Shown here one piece after another: positions 1 through 12,504 of a stretch of 64,000 bases of DNA. Position 1 is the stretch's first letter; each line of letters opens with the position of its first letter. The translations under genes and the position numbers were made by a program. The notes beneath the pieces are model-generated. The model had not been told where the DNA came from. It made no database searches and saw nothing but the letters and a program-made list of their open reading frames with translations. Source of the DNA: Melitaea cinxia (Eukaryota > Arthropoda > Insecta > Lepidoptera > Nymphalidae); contig NC_059404.1 of assembly GCF_905220565.1 (NCBI RefSeq), forward strand, positions 16,086,472 to 16,150,471, read 5' to 3'.

Positions 1-150
1 GGTTACAACCCGAAGTCAGACCCCCCCTTCCCCCCGAGTTTTCATGTAGTAAGTTTCACGTAGGCAACCCACCTGCCCAGCGTAGTGACTATGGGCAACA
101 CACATGAGTCGCTCGAAAATTTTCTGATATATTTATTTCTATATACTGAT

Positions 151-487
151 GCCGCGTTGGCGCAACGGTCACAGCCATGGATTGTACCTGTTGCGCTGAC
201 GGTTGCGGGTTCGATCCCCACACATGACAAACATTGACCATACAGGTGTTTGCCGTGGTCTGGGTGTTTGTGCAGTCCTTGTGGGTCTCCCCACCGTGCC
301 TCGGAGAGCACGTTAAGCCGTCGGTCCCGGTTGATATCATGTACACCTGATAAAGATCGTTACTCATAGTAGGGAATATATCCGCCAACCCGCATTGGAG
401 CAGACTGGTGGATTAAGCTCTGATCCTTCTCCTACTTAGGGAAAGAGGCCTCTGCCCAGTAGTGGAATATTACAGGCTGAAGCGACT
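151..487 (+). mobile_element. tRNA-derived SINE
   Basis: Pol III head with A box TGGCGCAACGG and B box GGTTCGATCCC (about 151-220), a body containing CTCCCCACCGTGCCTCGG, and tail GAGGCCTCTGCCCAGTAGTG...CAGGCTGA. Clover-leaf pairing is degraded, so this is a SINE and not a tRNA gene. The bases just upstream (about 50-112) are a fragment of the RTE-derived repeat. Confidence 0.85.
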
Positions 488-1333
488 GCGTATATTGTGA
501 ATTTTTCAGGGCTCACCTTCCTTTTATAGGCCAATGAAATAGTGCTATGTGCAAAAAGATAAGAAAATAATAATTTGCACTCTTCCCATAACCAACCTGT
601 TTTTAATTCGACCCTAATAGATAAGTGACCATATTTATTTATTAAAGGTGGTCAAAACTATCAAAACCAGAAAAAACTATTAATAATACTCATCACTGTA
701 ATGAACTTTTTATCAATTTGACCTTAATAGATAACAAATGATTTTATGAGAAATAAAAAGAAATTGAAAAAATAATGATTTTTACGTCGCGATATGTTTT
801 GACACCGTGACAAAAAAGTGAAAATATGTGCCATTTTTTTTTTTTTGTTTCTCCTTGCGTTAGCTAATATATATAGATCTTAATACAACAAATATCTCGA
901 CAGCGGCAAGCAGCGGTAATGGGTAAACGTCTCGTTAAAAAAAATTAACCCTAAAAACACCATATTAAACTACTTATATTGGTTAATTTTATTTTATCAA
1001 ACTAATATATATAATACTAATTACGAAACGTTAAGAGGAGATTATAAGTATTTAAAAAATGTATTATACTTATCTACTTATATCAAAAACTTTCGAGTAA
1101 TGTGGCGTTGAATTGTAGTAACGCATTGCGTCAAAATTACGTTATTGAACATGAGTTAGCTTTGAAGCCTATTTATATACATTATAACAATAAAAAAAAA
1201 ATAGGATAAAGAAAGCTTATTTATTAGACTATATTAATTTATTATTTTTATTCCATAACAACGACTTTCTCGTGAAACGGTTTTGAGACGGCTTTGTATG
1301 GGGCTTTCCCATAGTGCACTGGGCGACCGCTAG
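488..1333. other. No gene seen
   Basis: AT-rich sequence between the SINE and the Helitron-like element. No coding frame, RNA gene or clear repeat structure recognised. Confidence 0.6.
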
Positions 1334-1930
1334 TCTATATCTATACATATAATAAAATGGTAGGAAAGTCAAAACTGTACATTGAATATTTTTTTTAAAG
1401 AATACTTGGGGTGTGATCTACAATCGATACCGAAGCCAAAAATATAGTTTTTAGAATTTTTGTCTGTCTGTATGTATGTCCAAGATAAACTCAAAAAGTA
1501 CCGCATGGATTTACTTCAAATTTGACACAAATATTATTAACAAGTCGGGTGAACATATAGGCTACATATTATCATGCTTTTACCTACCGGGAACAAGCAG
1601 TGAACCTTTGTTTCCTCAACGCATTCTGTAACAACGTGTTATCTAACGACGCATATTTGAATGTTGTTGCTATTATGTTAATAACCATGCTATATAAGCT
1701 AGCTTCACACTATAAGAATCACGAAATATAAGTAACTAATCCGATGAAGATAATTAAATGAATATGAGTAGACAAGACAATTTTAAAGCAGCGCCATCTA
1801 TGAGATTTTTTTGTAGATATGAAATGTAAAGAAGAAACGGGTAAATAAATGTTATTTTGAAAGGTATAGTCGTAGGTATTTTTGGTGTTGTATAGCGTTC
1901 GCGCAGACGACGTCGCGGTCAAGCAGCTAG
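1334..1930 (+). mobile_element. Helitron-like element
   Basis: 5' TCTATATCTATACATATAAT and 3' CGACGTCGCGGTCAAGCAGC-TAG followed by T, with a CGCG...CGCG hairpin before the CTAG end. Non-autonomous; the 5' flank is G instead of the expected A, so the 5' border is less sure. Lies just downstream of the GST gene. Confidence 0.55.
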
Positions 1931-1970
1931 TATGAAATAAAACACAAAATAAAGATAGAATTTCAGTTCG

Positions 1971-1976
1971 TTTATT
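1971..1976 (-). terminator. Polyadenylation signal of the GST gene
   Basis: AATAAA on the minus strand about 107 bases after the GST stop codon. Cleavage would fall around 1950-1960. No nearer AATAAA lies between the stop and this site on that strand. Confidence 0.7.
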
Positions 1977-2082
1977 GTGCCTTAATGTCTACAACTTATA
2001 TTACAATCATAAGTCAAATAGCAAGCGGTGTTAGACTTAAACTTAGTGAATTGAATATGTTTTAGTTTAACATGAGTTAAGA

Positions 2083-2185
2083 TTACTTCTTGAGAAGGCT
2101 GTTAACGAGAGCCTTGAACGCGTCAAGGCCCTTTTCGTTGGCCTCTTGGTACCCAGGTGCTGTCGACTTCACTGTTTCGTACCAC
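2083..2185 (-). CDS. GSTD1: GST coding exon 4 and stop
   Basis: Completes the split Arg codon, then encodes WYETVKSTAPGYQE and the C-terminal LVNSLLKK followed by TAA (plus-strand 2085-2083). Acceptor ACAG at 2189-2186. Confidence 0.95.
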
Positions 2186-5100
2186 CTGTAAGAAAAAGTA
2201 TTTTAAAGTAGGTATTTTATATTTTACCTATGAATTATTTATATGATTGATAATTATAACATTGAATTGTTAACATTGATTTGATTCTAATGTCCACTGT
2301 GAATTATGAATTTACAAAGTGCACAATCGTGAAAAGCAATGGATCTCTTGTTTTTATACCGCATATTAAAATGTCAAAAAAAACGTATATGTTTTGTTTT
2401 CAAAAAAGTTTGGATGAATTTTAAACGACCTACAAAATATTGCAGTGAATTATTCATAAAGTGGAAAATTTCATTAATTTGTTGAATTAAATATTAAAAA
2501 GATACATAAGTAAAAAGGATATAGGTAGTTATATTTTTTTGTTATTAAAACTGTAGGCTCTGTAACGCTAGTGTGGCAATAAAGATGGGTTTCAATTTAC
2601 TTAAATATTCTACTATTCTACTTCATCATTGCTGTGATGTAGACAATTTATAATCATCATATTTATAATTTGACTTATGTTGTTTTCAATTCTTTATGAA
2701 ATAAATAGTTATAAAGCTTTGTAAATTTGTCTTAAAATATTCAAACGATTTACTTAAATTAGGTAATTATAAACCAGTTATTTATTGATAAGAGGTGCCT
2801 AAAATTTATCCTTATTGAAGAACAACTTGAGATTGTTTATGTTAAAGCTTTATCTATAATATAAAACATTATAAATATTCCAAGTTGATATCATGATGAC
2901 TGTGCAAATTTTTTATTGCATTTTTATGTCATAAAGCTAAAAGCAGTTTAATCGTTACACAAACATAGAATAAAAGACTTGATAAACTGCTGATAAACTT
3001 GTTTTTAGGTAATAACTTGATTGCGAGATACGCAAATCCTTATAAATTTAAACTTATAAATAAGGACAAAATAAAAATAAAAAGTTAAGGAAGAATCAGG
3101 TAAGTTCTAGATTCAACAGGAAATTATGGGTTTCATTACACGGTAAAGCTTTAGATTAGGAACAACCGAATTTCGGGACCGTGGGGGGAAGGGTGGGGAA
3201 CGCTACCCCTGGTACCACTGTCACACCTCGGATTCCCATGGTTATGGAGATATCCATGGTTAAAGTTTTGATAGTCAATTACACAAATATTACATTTAAG
3301 TATAGTGTAGTTATTTCTGTTCTGTGTTAAATTCTTAGTAATATTAAATTTGCAATATGATGTAAGTATGAAATAACACAACTATAACAGTGTGAAATTT
3401 AATTAACACAATCTGTAACACGCTTAAAATAAACGTATAAATAAATAAATCTAATTCCTTTGTTTGTTGAAACGTGCTTTTGTCTTTTTAACCGACTTCC
3501 AAAAAAGGGGGAGGTTAGCAATTCGACTGTATTTTGTTTTTTGTTTTTTTATATATGTGACATCAGAACTTTTGACCAGGTGAACCGATTTCAACAGTTT
3601 TTTTTAATCGAAAGGTAGTGTGTGTCATTTGGTTCCATTTAAGTTTATTTGAGATCTAACAACAACTTTTAGAGTTATACCTAATAATGTGTTTTTACTT
3701 GACGCTTTTTTCGTCGATCTACGTTGTATTATACCACATAACTTTTTACTGGATGTACCGATTTTGATAATTCGTTTTTTTTTTTGTTGGAAAGGAGATA
3801 TCCCTAGTTTGGTACTATGATAAGGAAACCAGGATTTGATGATAGGATCCCAGAAAAATCGAGGGAAACTCGAAAATCCGCATAACTTTTTACTGGGTGT
3901 ACCGAATTTGATAATTTTTAATTTAATCGAAAGCTGATGTTTATCATGTGGTCATGTTTAAATTTTATCGAGATCTGATAACTTCTTTTGGAGTATTCTT
4001 TGATAATGCGTATTTACTTGACTATTTTTTCATCTACCTGCGTTTTATTACTTGTCGATATAATTGAAGTCGGTTTTTTTTCATTTGCCTGCAAACACAA
4101 TTATGTCACTATTAAATAAAGTATTTTTATGTTATAAAGACTCTTTATTGATTAAAGTTTTAGGTAATAAGTTATTAAGCAATCTCATGAAAAATGTTGT
4201 TTGGAGCAAAAAAACTTCAACGCAAATGAGAACGCCATAAGCCTCTTGTTTTTATTTACACTGCATTTACTCACCTTTTAACGTTAGCGAATTTCTTGAA
4301 GTCGATATCAGACGCCTCGAAGCTGGAGACACCAGCTACGATGCTCAGGTCGGCAACGGTTAGGTTGGGGCCGGCGACGTACTTCTGGCCCTCAAGGAAT
4401 GTGTCCAGAAGTTGGAGAGCATCTTCTACCTTAGTTAGCTTGTCCTTATCTGCGGGCGCGTTGCCGAAGACTTGTGGATACTGTGTGGTGATATTACTTT
4501 AATAATAATAATAATAATAAATACTTTTTATTGTACACCACACAGAAACATTACAACAAAAGTGATACATGAAAAGAAAGATGTACAAAGGCGGTCTTAT
4601 CGCTAAGAGCGATTTCTTCCAGACAACCTTTGGGCATAGGACATAGCGAAGAAAAAGAGAAGCGGTAGGGAAGTGTACAAACAGTTGATAAAGAATTGGC
4701 ATATAGTTAACAAGCAGTATGATATTAACAGAGGTAAATATACATATATGTACACATACAAAATTTAAAAGTTGTTTGTTAAAGAATTTAATAATAATTA
4801 TTATATATTATTCTTTAATGTACACCAGAAAAAAAATTACAATAATAAGAAAAAGAAAAAATGGTGATCTTATCGCATAGAGCAATTTCTTTCAACAACC
4901 TTCGGATGAAAACTTAAATATAAAGTAGATAAAATTAAAATTAATATAGGAATTAATCTGATGTTGATAATGAATATTTTGATTTCACATTAATCAATGC
5001 TAAAATGTATGTAACATTTATTACGACGACAAAAAGACGTATAAATAAGTCTCAAGCTTACGATAGCATTTCTTCCTTATTCCCTGTTCTCTTTTACCCA

Positions 5101-8100
5101 TTTATGTCAATAACTAGCTATTCCTCTCTTGCGGTAAGCGATCACTGGAAATTACTAAACTTCCGGCGACTCAACTACTCGGTCGACGTAAATTAAATTT
5201 TTCATAGAAACCTTGGTATACTTACGAAATAGTCACTGAATCTCTGGTACAAAGTTCCGATGTCGAAGTATAGGCGTTGGTCGACGAGTGCTCTCGCCTT
5301 TGGTTCCTCGGGGTAGAGCGCGCTACCCTTGCCGTACTTGTTCACGAGGTAGGTAATGATAGCACGTGACTCGTAGATCGGGTAGCCGTCGTCTACTAGA
5401 GTCGGGACTGTGTGTTGGGGATTAATCTGAGAACAATTAAAAATATTGTTAGGAAACGATTAACTGTATGTAGTTGTGTGTAACTTTGATGAACTTATTC
5501 TATATTTAAATAGCAATCGGAAATTTCCTTAACATTATTTTTTATCAATTCAATTGCATCGATATACGAGCAGCCGGTAGAAAATTAACAGTATTCTATA
5601 TCTATTTACTAGCCGACCGCGACCTGGCGAACTTCGTACTGCCATAATTTTTTGCTTGAATATAATAATTGTAAATGTCGAATTAAAATAAAGCCTATCT
5701 TTCAAGTTGGATCAAACGGGACACGGTGTAAAATTTGATTAAAATCGGTTAAGTAGTTTAGAGAGTCCATCACGGACAAGCAGCTTGACCCGTAATTTGT
5801 AAATATTAGAAGATATTGTTTCTATTTTCTATATAGGTATTATGTGGATTTTATAATTATTTTAATAACTTATCAAACATACCTTTTTTGTATCTAAATC
5901 TACTTAATATTCTCGAAATGTAATGTTACGAAAAAGTACGTCTTTAGACAGTTTTATTATAATCTTACTGTGTGTAAAAGTTATTATTTGGTTCGTTAGA
6001 ATTCTACCAAAAATTCGACTCCTATAAGGAGATTTATACTTAAATCTCAAACACTTCAGAAACTGAAACAGTTCCGTACAATATTTTTTTTGGTCCTTCG
6101 AGCCGGATGAACCAGCGACCTATGGATAAATATTGAACTTCGAGCCGGATATGAACCAGCGACCTATGGGTAAATATTGTACGGAACTGTTTGTACACCT
6201 ACAATAATACAGGAAGAGTTAAGGTGCGAAATGACTTTACTCCACGAGTGCTGTTTTTACACTGGTTTATTTGTATTAATACACGAGGTATGTGAAACGC
6301 TTAGTAGACAAAATAACATAAAAATATATATATTGAAATAAATTGAATGTACAGAGTAAATATATTAACGAGGAATAACATACGAGTACGAGCAAGTATA
6401 ACAACCAATCTGGCCATCGAAATTATAATACATAGCGTCTAAAAAGACATTTAAATCAGTTCTGATATAATATAGCTACAACGATCGCGTGATATGAATT
6501 TAATTAATATTTTAATCAAACCTCGTTACTTTGAAAGTAAATTGGAATGTGACGAATGAAACCGGTCTGTATTCGGTTCACGTTGGCGTGTAGCTGTAAC
6601 TGCCATTGCTGTGTTACAAGAGTGACCACAGGACTAAGATATTGATGTTTTATTTGTTATAAACGAATTAATTATTGATAGAAATTTATATGTTTCTCTT
6701 TATGTGAACACAAACGTTAAAGATGAAGCTGATGATGCTTTAAGTAATTTTAAGTAAATAATAAATAAAAGAAATACACACGGGCTTTAATTGAATCTGG
6801 TACCATAAGTAGAATTACTTTATGAAACTTATCAGTGATCTTAGGAGTGATTAAAAACTGATTACTGACTAACTTACTTGTCTTACAACATAGGTACGTA
6901 GAAGCTTTAAACCTAATACTGTAAACGTTTTTTACGCAAAAATTATTTATCGGTATTGATTAAAATTATCTATGTGATAATAATTTAGAAATGATTAAGA
7001 ATTACGATTAATCGTTTGATTCAATTATACATTGTCACAGGCAGTATTTATTTGCGTAAAACGCCCATTCGATCATCAATAACAAAAGCCGAAGTGTTTT
7101 TATTTCTATAGCTAGGTACCCATTAAAATTGAAATGGGCTTGGCTTTGGCTTGGCTGGGCTTTGGCTAAGTTTTTACGTGAAACGTGATCTATAACCCGT
7201 ACAGATCCCCCACTACACCAATTGAAGGAACACAGTTAGTAGTTGAACATCTTATATACTTATCTAACCTATTTACTATAGATGTATCTAATAATAATAA
7301 TCCAAATGTAAAGCTTTTTCTACATATCGTCTTCAATTGAATTCAATTACGGTAATTATTATAATCATAAAACAATGCTGTAGGAATTAACTAGTTCAAG
7401 AAATTTAGCTTATTTAAATAACTTCAGTACATAATCTACACAAAGATAAACTCGTAAAATAATGGAAATAAACTCGTTCTCAATGGAGTTCAACGCCACC
7501 GCTAAATTACATCACTCATGCAATGGTTGACCTTCAACGATGTTTTATTCCAATTCAGTCATTACTACTTTGTTTTAGGGCTTTTAATCCGGTATCAAGT
7601 CGAAAAAGTTTTTATTCGGTAGACTGAACTGGCTGAATGCCATGGGTTTTGAAATTGTTTTAATTTTTCAATGTACTAACGAGTAAACAAGTTCTAGTTA
7701 TTTTGTTTTAAGGCTTAGAGTCTAGTGGTTTGATATTATCACTTTGCTTTTTGATATTTTTTTTAAATTATGGTTGATAGAGTACGGTTTAAACTGAATA
7801 AAATTATTTAAGCGAATGAATATAATAAGGAGTGCACCAAAACAACAAAAAGTTTTATAGTGTACCTATTTTATAAACGTACTATCTGTGCCCTACGGTT
7901 TCACACGCGGTTATTTAAGGAAAAAATAACCCACCTCATTAAATGGGCTATCCAACACAAAAGGAATTTTTTAATTTCAAAACGGTAGTTTCTGAAATAA
8001 ACGCGTTCAAGCAAACAAACAAACTCTTCAGCTTTATAATATTAGTATAGATTACCATACATCATATACCTACATCAGAATCATTACGAGAACAAAAATA

Positions 8101-9345
8101 AAACAATTATATTGAATAAATATTATTATGCTTATCGGCAAGGACGAATGTAATATGTTATAGGTAAATAAATTATATTTGTTGAACAATTTAACTTGGT
8201 ACATACAAAACGAATAAATAAATTATTATTTATAAACATACATTTAATAAAAATATATTTTTACTTAATAAAAATTAAGTCACTAGAAACTATCTGGCAA
8301 CACGTTTTAAAATATATTTTTCAATATAATATTTGGACAGCTTTTGTAATAGAATAGCGACAATATGAATAGCTGTGATAACAACATAATGAAACTAAAG
8401 ATAACATTGTTATTACCAAAATATTAATCTAGCATATGATTAACTACATTGCACTTAAAAACAGAATATACAGAAAATTACATGTATAGTTGATGACAAA
8501 GGTGGACTTATCCCTAGAAGAGATCTCTTCCAGTCAACCAGTAGTCATGAAAGAGTGTCATATAGCGGGGGACACAGTGCAGGAAATAACAACGTAATAG
8601 CTATTTAATAAAACACTTTTTTCGGATTTTCGGATTTTCGGAGTCACGGCCCGTGACCATGGTTGCTGTAAAGTATCCGAAACGTCGGGAATCAAAAGTT
8701 AACAATAAACCGCGATAAAATCCGATAAAAGTGTTTTATTAAATGAGTAAAATTCGCGTAAACATTAGAAAACAAAACGTAATAGCTAAATAACTGTAAT
8801 ATATTACAAACTTACAAGTATAAATAAGGACATACACACACACATATCATACATATATATACATACATATACATATATACATACATACATACACATAAAT
8901 ACATACCAATACATAACATAATAGATAGGTAATTATATACTTAGATATTCTCTAAGTAGATGATTGTAAATTGTCTTGAGAAATAAAGTGCTCCTTTAAT
9001 TTACGTTTGAAGGAAACAAGGGAAGGACTTTTTTGGATACTTTCTGGGAGTTTGTTCCACAGTAAAGAGGCGCGTACCCCAGATGAATTAAGTTTGATAT
9101 TCATGTGATTAGCATCATATGATTAACTGGTGCAATTCCATTTTGATTAATATACAATTTTGGTTAGTGTTATTGTAATATGTAAGTAGTCCCAATCATC
9201 TTACCTTAAGGAATTCAGGTTTAAGGTGTTCCCCGTGGTGCAGGTCTACCAGTTTCAGGTTGAGGTTGAGGTTGAGAGCACGCGCAGTGAGCAGCACCGC
9301 TCGGCAGGGCGCGGAGCCGGGCACGTAGTAAAGATCTACTGGCAT
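2083..9345 (-). CDS. GSTD1: Delta-class glutathione S-transferase, 4 coding exons
   Basis: Cytosolic GST that conjugates glutathione to electrophiles (detoxification, insecticide and oxidative-stress defence). The joined exons (9345-9205, 5426-5226, 4480-4275, 2185-2083) encode 216 residues, the usual delta length, with GT-AG junctions and matching phases 0, 0, 2. The N-terminal thioredoxin-like domain shows the PGSAPCR active-site loop with catalytic Ser11, NPQHTVPTL with His52 and cis-Pro55, and the glutathione-binding ESRAI (Glu66, Ser67). The C-terminal helical domain has the N-capping box NLTVADLS (Thr155-Asp158) and ends in LVNSLLKK. The start is the first ATG after the acceptor at 9350-9351 and is preceded by CAAA. 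Class is certain from the motifs; the number 1 in the symbol rests on resemblance to the lepidopteran delta-1 proteins and a close paralogue cannot be excluded. A TATA promoter and 5' UTR exon lie 9.3 kb upstream. Confidence 0.95.
3491..4081. repeat. 590-bp interspersed repeat with inverted ends
   Basis: Starts AACCGACTTCCAAAAAA and ends ATTGAAGTCGGTTTTTTT, inverted relatives. The interior has two related segments CATAACTTTTTACTGG(A/G)TGTACCGA. Fragments of the family occur at 17885-18030 (inverted) and 19610-19780. In GST intron 4. Confidence 0.65.
4275..4480 (-). CDS. GSTD1: GST coding exon 3
   Basis: Starts YPQVFGNAP after a CAG acceptor and ends in phase 2 within the Arg codon of KR|WYE (donor GTGAG). 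Contains LEGQKYVAGPNLTVADLS, the conserved GST C-terminal-domain core with its N-capping box. Confidence 0.95.
4503..4920. repeat. AATAAT-headed interspersed repeat, two fragments
   Basis: An AAT microsatellite at 4503, then TTATTGTACACCACACAGAA, GGTCTTATCGCTAAGAGCGA-TTTCTTCCAG; a second fragment at about 4805-4910 repeats AATGTACACCAGAAAAAA and GATCTTATCGCATAGAGC. A relative lies inverted at 18140-18205. Occupies most of GST intron 3. Confidence 0.6.
5226..5426 (-). CDS. GSTD1: GST coding exon 2
   Basis: Sixty-seven codons, phase 0 at both ends. Acceptor CAG at 5429-5427, donor GTAAG at 5225-5221. Encodes INPQHTVPTLVDDG, the ESRAI glutathione-binding segment and the start of the helical domain up to YQRFSDYF. 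Confidence 0.95.
5609..5813 (-). mobile_element. Helitron-like element
   Basis: On the minus strand begins TCTTCTAATATTTACAAATT after A and ends GGTCGCGGTCGGCTAG before T. No coding capacity. In GST intron 2. Confidence 0.6.
5814..7118. other. GST intron 2, mostly featureless
   Basis: AT-rich intronic DNA. Apart from the inverted-end repeat at 6068-6190 I see nothing to annotate; 7256-7877 and 8052-8459 are likewise blank. Confidence 0.55.
6068..6190. repeat. Small inverted-end repeat with internal duplication
   Basis: ACAGTTCCGTACAATATT at 6068-6085 is perfectly inverted at 6173-6190. Between them TTCGAGCCGGAT(AT)GAACCAGC-GACCTATGG(A/G)TAAATATTG occurs twice in tandem. Confidence 0.75.
7119..7255 (-). 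repeat. GTTCGACT-type MITE fragment
   Basis: ACGTGATCTATAACCCGTAC-AGATCCCCCACT and GAACACAGTTAGTAGTTGAA-CATC, preceded by a GGCTTGGCTTTGGC tandem tract. Same family as copies at 34.4, 36.9, 41.8, 50.3 and 59.1 kb. Confidence 0.6.
7878..8051 (-). mobile_element. Helitron-like 5' fragment
   Basis: On the minus strand begins TCTATACTAATATTATAAAG after A, then GTTTGTTTGTTTGCTTGAAC. The 3' CTAG end is not found. Confidence 0.55.
8460..9115. repeat. Interspersed repeat tract with TACA microsatellite
   Basis: GACAAAGGTGGACTTATCCC-TAGAAGAGATCTCTTCCAG resembles the repeat at 4.5 kb; then the 8603-8775 insertion, an ATAC/CATA microsatellite at about 8835-8920, and GGGAGTTTGTTCCACAGTAA-AGAGGCG. Probably one older element with a later insertion. 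Confidence 0.5.
8603..8775. mobile_element. Short insertion with 12-bp duplication and internal inverted repeat
   Basis: Flanked by AACGTAATAGCT at 8591-8602 and 8776-8787. Inside, ATTTAATAAAACACTTTT (8603) recurs inverted ending at 8744, with one mismatch over 28 bases. GTATCCGAAACGTCGGGAAT resembles a LINE 3' UTR piece. Confidence 0.65.
9205..9345 (-). CDS. GSTD1: GST coding exon 1 (glutathione-site exon)
   Basis: Forty-seven codons from ATG to LKPEFLK, phase 0 at the donor (GTAAG at 9204-9200). It holds the PGSAPCR loop with the catalytic serine. The transcribed exon begins at 9349, after a TATAG acceptor, so only four bases of 5' UTR are in this exon. The stretch NLNLNLKL comes from a short AACCTC-type tandem repeat in the DNA. 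Confidence 0.95.
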
Positions 9346-9631
9346 TTTGCTATAACAAAATAATTTATATATTGATAATTTATCAACTATAAATCATACT
9401 CTCACTACTGTTGTATATAGAAAAGTTTGTTTTGATGTTTGTTAAATTCGGTTCAGGAATGTGATACATTGAGGATCATTACAAAAGTCCTATTTCCTAG
9501 AATGATGTACTGAAATGTGTAATTTAACTTTTACGTACATGAAACATTGTTTTTTTTCTCAGAATAAATGTTTGATATGATTTTACTGTACTTATATAGG
9601 TAAGTATGTGTATAATTTTTTTTAATGATAT

Positions 9632-9863
9632 CCAGGACCGAATTTAGGGGAGGGCAACCGGGGCTACAGACCCGGGGCCTCCACAAAGAGGAGACCCTAC
9701 AGTAAAAAAATCGAAAAAAAAAAATCAAATTCTTTCCCATATCTTTTTTTCGCGTTTTAGATTTAAAAAAAAATTGTCTATTTTATTTGGAAAATAATTT
9801 GGGGGCCAAGGGGCCTCTACTCCTTGGTTGCCCGAGGCCTCCAGACTTCTAAATCCGGTCTTG
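9632..9863. mobile_element. MITE with 7-bp target duplication
   Basis: Imperfect inverted ends CAGGACCGAATTTAGG / CAAGACCGGATTTAGA, interior with GGGGCCTCC, and flanking ATGATAT at 9625-9631 and 9864-9870. The truncated LINE begins immediately beyond the right duplication. Confidence 0.7.
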
Positions 9864-9870
9864 ATGATAT

Positions 9871-10901
9871 GAACTAACAAAACTCCCGGCGTCCCTCAAG
9901 GTTCTGTTCTCTCTGCAACTCTTTTCCTGCTCCATATTAACGACATGCTACGACCAGGCATTGTTGGATACGCAGATGACAGTACGATTGTTGAGAGATA
10001 TTTGTCCGGCGCAAAAGACAGCAGGGACGTAATACGTTCTCAGAGAGAGGCCATGGTGGAACGAACAAATTCAATACTGGAGCAAGTATCCCAATGGGGT
10101 GATTGCAACCTGGTCACGTTCAACGCCGCCAAAACGCAGGCCTGTTTGTTCTCCACCAAACGGAGTCCTTTCAACTTGACTCCTACTTTCCGTGGTACAC
10201 CTGTCCCTGTGTCCGATACCCTCGACCTCCTTGGCATAGAGTTGAATTCTAACCTCAACTTTGGCAATTACATTGAGTCCAAAGCGCAAACTGCGGCCAG
10301 AAAGCTTGGCATCTTAAATAAGGTTAAGCGATATTTCACGCCTAAACAGCTTCTTACGCTATACAAAGCTCAAATCCGACCGTGCATGGAATATTGTAGT
10401 CACTTGTGGGATGGCTCAGCTAAATATCAACTCGCCACACTGGACTCAGTGGAACGCAGAGCCAAGCGGCTTATCGGTAATGCCAGTTTGGTGAAATCTC
10501 TTCACACTCTGGCTCACCGAAGAAAGGTTGCCAGTCTAACGGTCTTTTACAGGTTGTACTTTGGAGAGTGTGCCCTGGAGCTGCACGAGCTCATACCCCC
10601 ATCTCCTTTCTTCCATCGGACTTTCAGACGTACCGCAGGCTTTCATTCCTACCTGATTGATATACCTTTCATACGTACAAAGCGCTTCGAATCATCTTTT
10701 TTAATGCGCACAGCCAAGGAATGGAATTCCCTGCCGGCGTCTGTATTTCCGAGTTCATATAACCCGAACATATTTAAAGCGCGAGTGAACAGGCTTCTTC
10801 TGGGCGAACTCGCTCCATCTTCGACCTCGTCTGTGCTCTAGGGCTAGACTGAGGTCAAGAGCAAGCCCATTTCGTAAAAAAAAAAAAAAAAAAAAAAAAC
10901 T
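9871..10901 (+). mobile_element. 5'-truncated non-LTR retrotransposon (CR1/Jockey-group) with RT end
   Basis: Open frame from TPGVPQGSVLSATLF (RT motif) through YADDST (catalytic YxDD box) to a stop at 10841. The part from the first Met (9945) is 298 residues and the frame is intact from the truncation point. The C-terminal portion (RPCMEYCSHLWDGSA, AKEWNSLPASVFP) is typical of CR1/L2/Jockey-group LINEs; the exact clade is not settled. A run of about 24 A at 10878 marks the 3' end. The endonuclease and N-terminal RT are missing. Sits in GST intron 1, opposite strand to that gene. Confidence 0.88.
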
Positions 10902-12504
10902 CATCAAATACAATCAAAAATGGCTGACAGACGATGCATTATCATAATTGTTTAGGACACATCAAATAGTTCTAGAAACATCATTTTATACAGCTGATTA
11001 CATATCATAGTTAAGATCTATTATTTTTTTTTTATTGGTATTACATAAATTACTTCTTTAATGGTATAGTAAAGTATAAAGTTAATCAACTTTTGGTAGG
11101 TTGTCAATTTTTCACGTTTTTCATTACGAAATACCTCATTCGTTATTAGAAAAGGTTATTAGATTCTTTTTGTATGTTGTAATTGATAAATATGTTGTTG
11201 GATATGTATATTTTTATGATTGTGAATCACAATTTGAAACAAAATAATTCGTGTGTTTGTGTTTGTCTGTATTGACAGAGGCTAGATCCATAAATACGTT
11301 AGAAAAAGTGTAAGCTTAGCAATTAAATACCTATATAATATAAAATACGCGCCAATATTAGAATTAAAGTTAACGTAGGGTACGTAATGACAAAACGCTC
11401 GTTGTTACGCAAGAAAAACGTCATTCAAATTCGTCGCCAAATCAACTTGATTTACTCTCAGATTAATAAACAATGTTTATTAATCTAAGGATTTACTTTT
11501 GTTATCATATATATATTAATACGCTAAAGTGAAGGTGTTTACCTCCCTTTTTAGAAAAAAAACCTCACAATTATTCCATATAAATTATATATCATTTTAT
11601 AGATAGTTGCTTGCTCTACCGGCATCAACAACTAAAACATTTATTATTGCTTTTGTTTTTGTAAATTAATGATTTATTAAAATTATATATGACTGCTTTA
11701 ATTTTGAAACAACGTCAACATGATTTACGGTCCGTAATTTTTTTACTTATTTAGTGCGAATTATTCGAACGGATATTGCTAGTTTTTAAATTGCATAGAA
11801 AGTAAAATGAAATAGTATGATTGCGTTAGGAGTTCCTGCATACTTGTTAATAGTAGCTAGTGTACCTACGTACATTGAGTTTTAAAGTAACTGCTATTTG
11901 ACCTTCAAGATAACAATAAAATAATATTAAAAACGACTAAGTATCATGATTCAGCAAAAACAAAACCAGTTACCCTAGAGTCTTATATAATATTAAATAT
12001 TATTAACAAAGCAGCCTTTAAGTATTATTATAATTTATGTGCGTTTCTATTCACGTTACACAGAATATCTATACTACATTTATAGATTTAAAAGCTATCT
12101 GAATGTTAGAAAAATGTCTGCAATATTCGAAATTAAATATTTTTTTTACCATAAGGTTAAATTATAAAAATAAAAAAAAAAGCTATTAAAAACAAATAGT
12201 CAATATAGCAAAAACAGCAATCAACTTAACAATCGCAACATCTTATCCCCAACCTTATCCATACTTGATAGCAAGGCTGATGAGCTAAGCTTTGGCACTA
12301 TTTCCGCATACGACAAATTAATGTTAGCGTATACCTTGGCGTATACCACATATCAATTTGTGGGCAATAGAGACGTCTATCGTGGTCCAGGCGTTTGTGC
12401 TTGTTTTGTGCATGTTTCCGAACACCAGACACAAGATTTTCACCACAAAAGCCTTTTATTGCCTAATGTTTGTCATTATATTTAATTATATTTATTTTAT
12501 AGCT
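10902..12504. other. GST intron 1, featureless part
   Basis: AT-rich, no recognised element. The same holds for 12926-14984, 15079-15984 and 16149-17678 apart from simple A/T tracts. Confidence 0.55.

Noticed and set aside
151..224. tRNA gene
   Set aside because: A and B boxes are present but the stems do not pair as a tRNA, and the sequence continues into a SINE body and tail. The same reasoning applies at 24340 and 33700.
89..388. Minus-strand coding frames in the first 400 bases
   Set aside because: They lie within the SINE and RTE-derived repeat; similar peptides recur wherever these repeats occur.
10040..10289. Minus-strand frames of 72-75 codons
   Set aside because: Shadow frames of the LINE reverse transcriptase on the opposite strand.
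9945..10841. Host gene of 298 codons
   Set aside because: It carries the YADD box and RT C-terminal motifs and ends at a poly-A run, so it is a truncated LINE.
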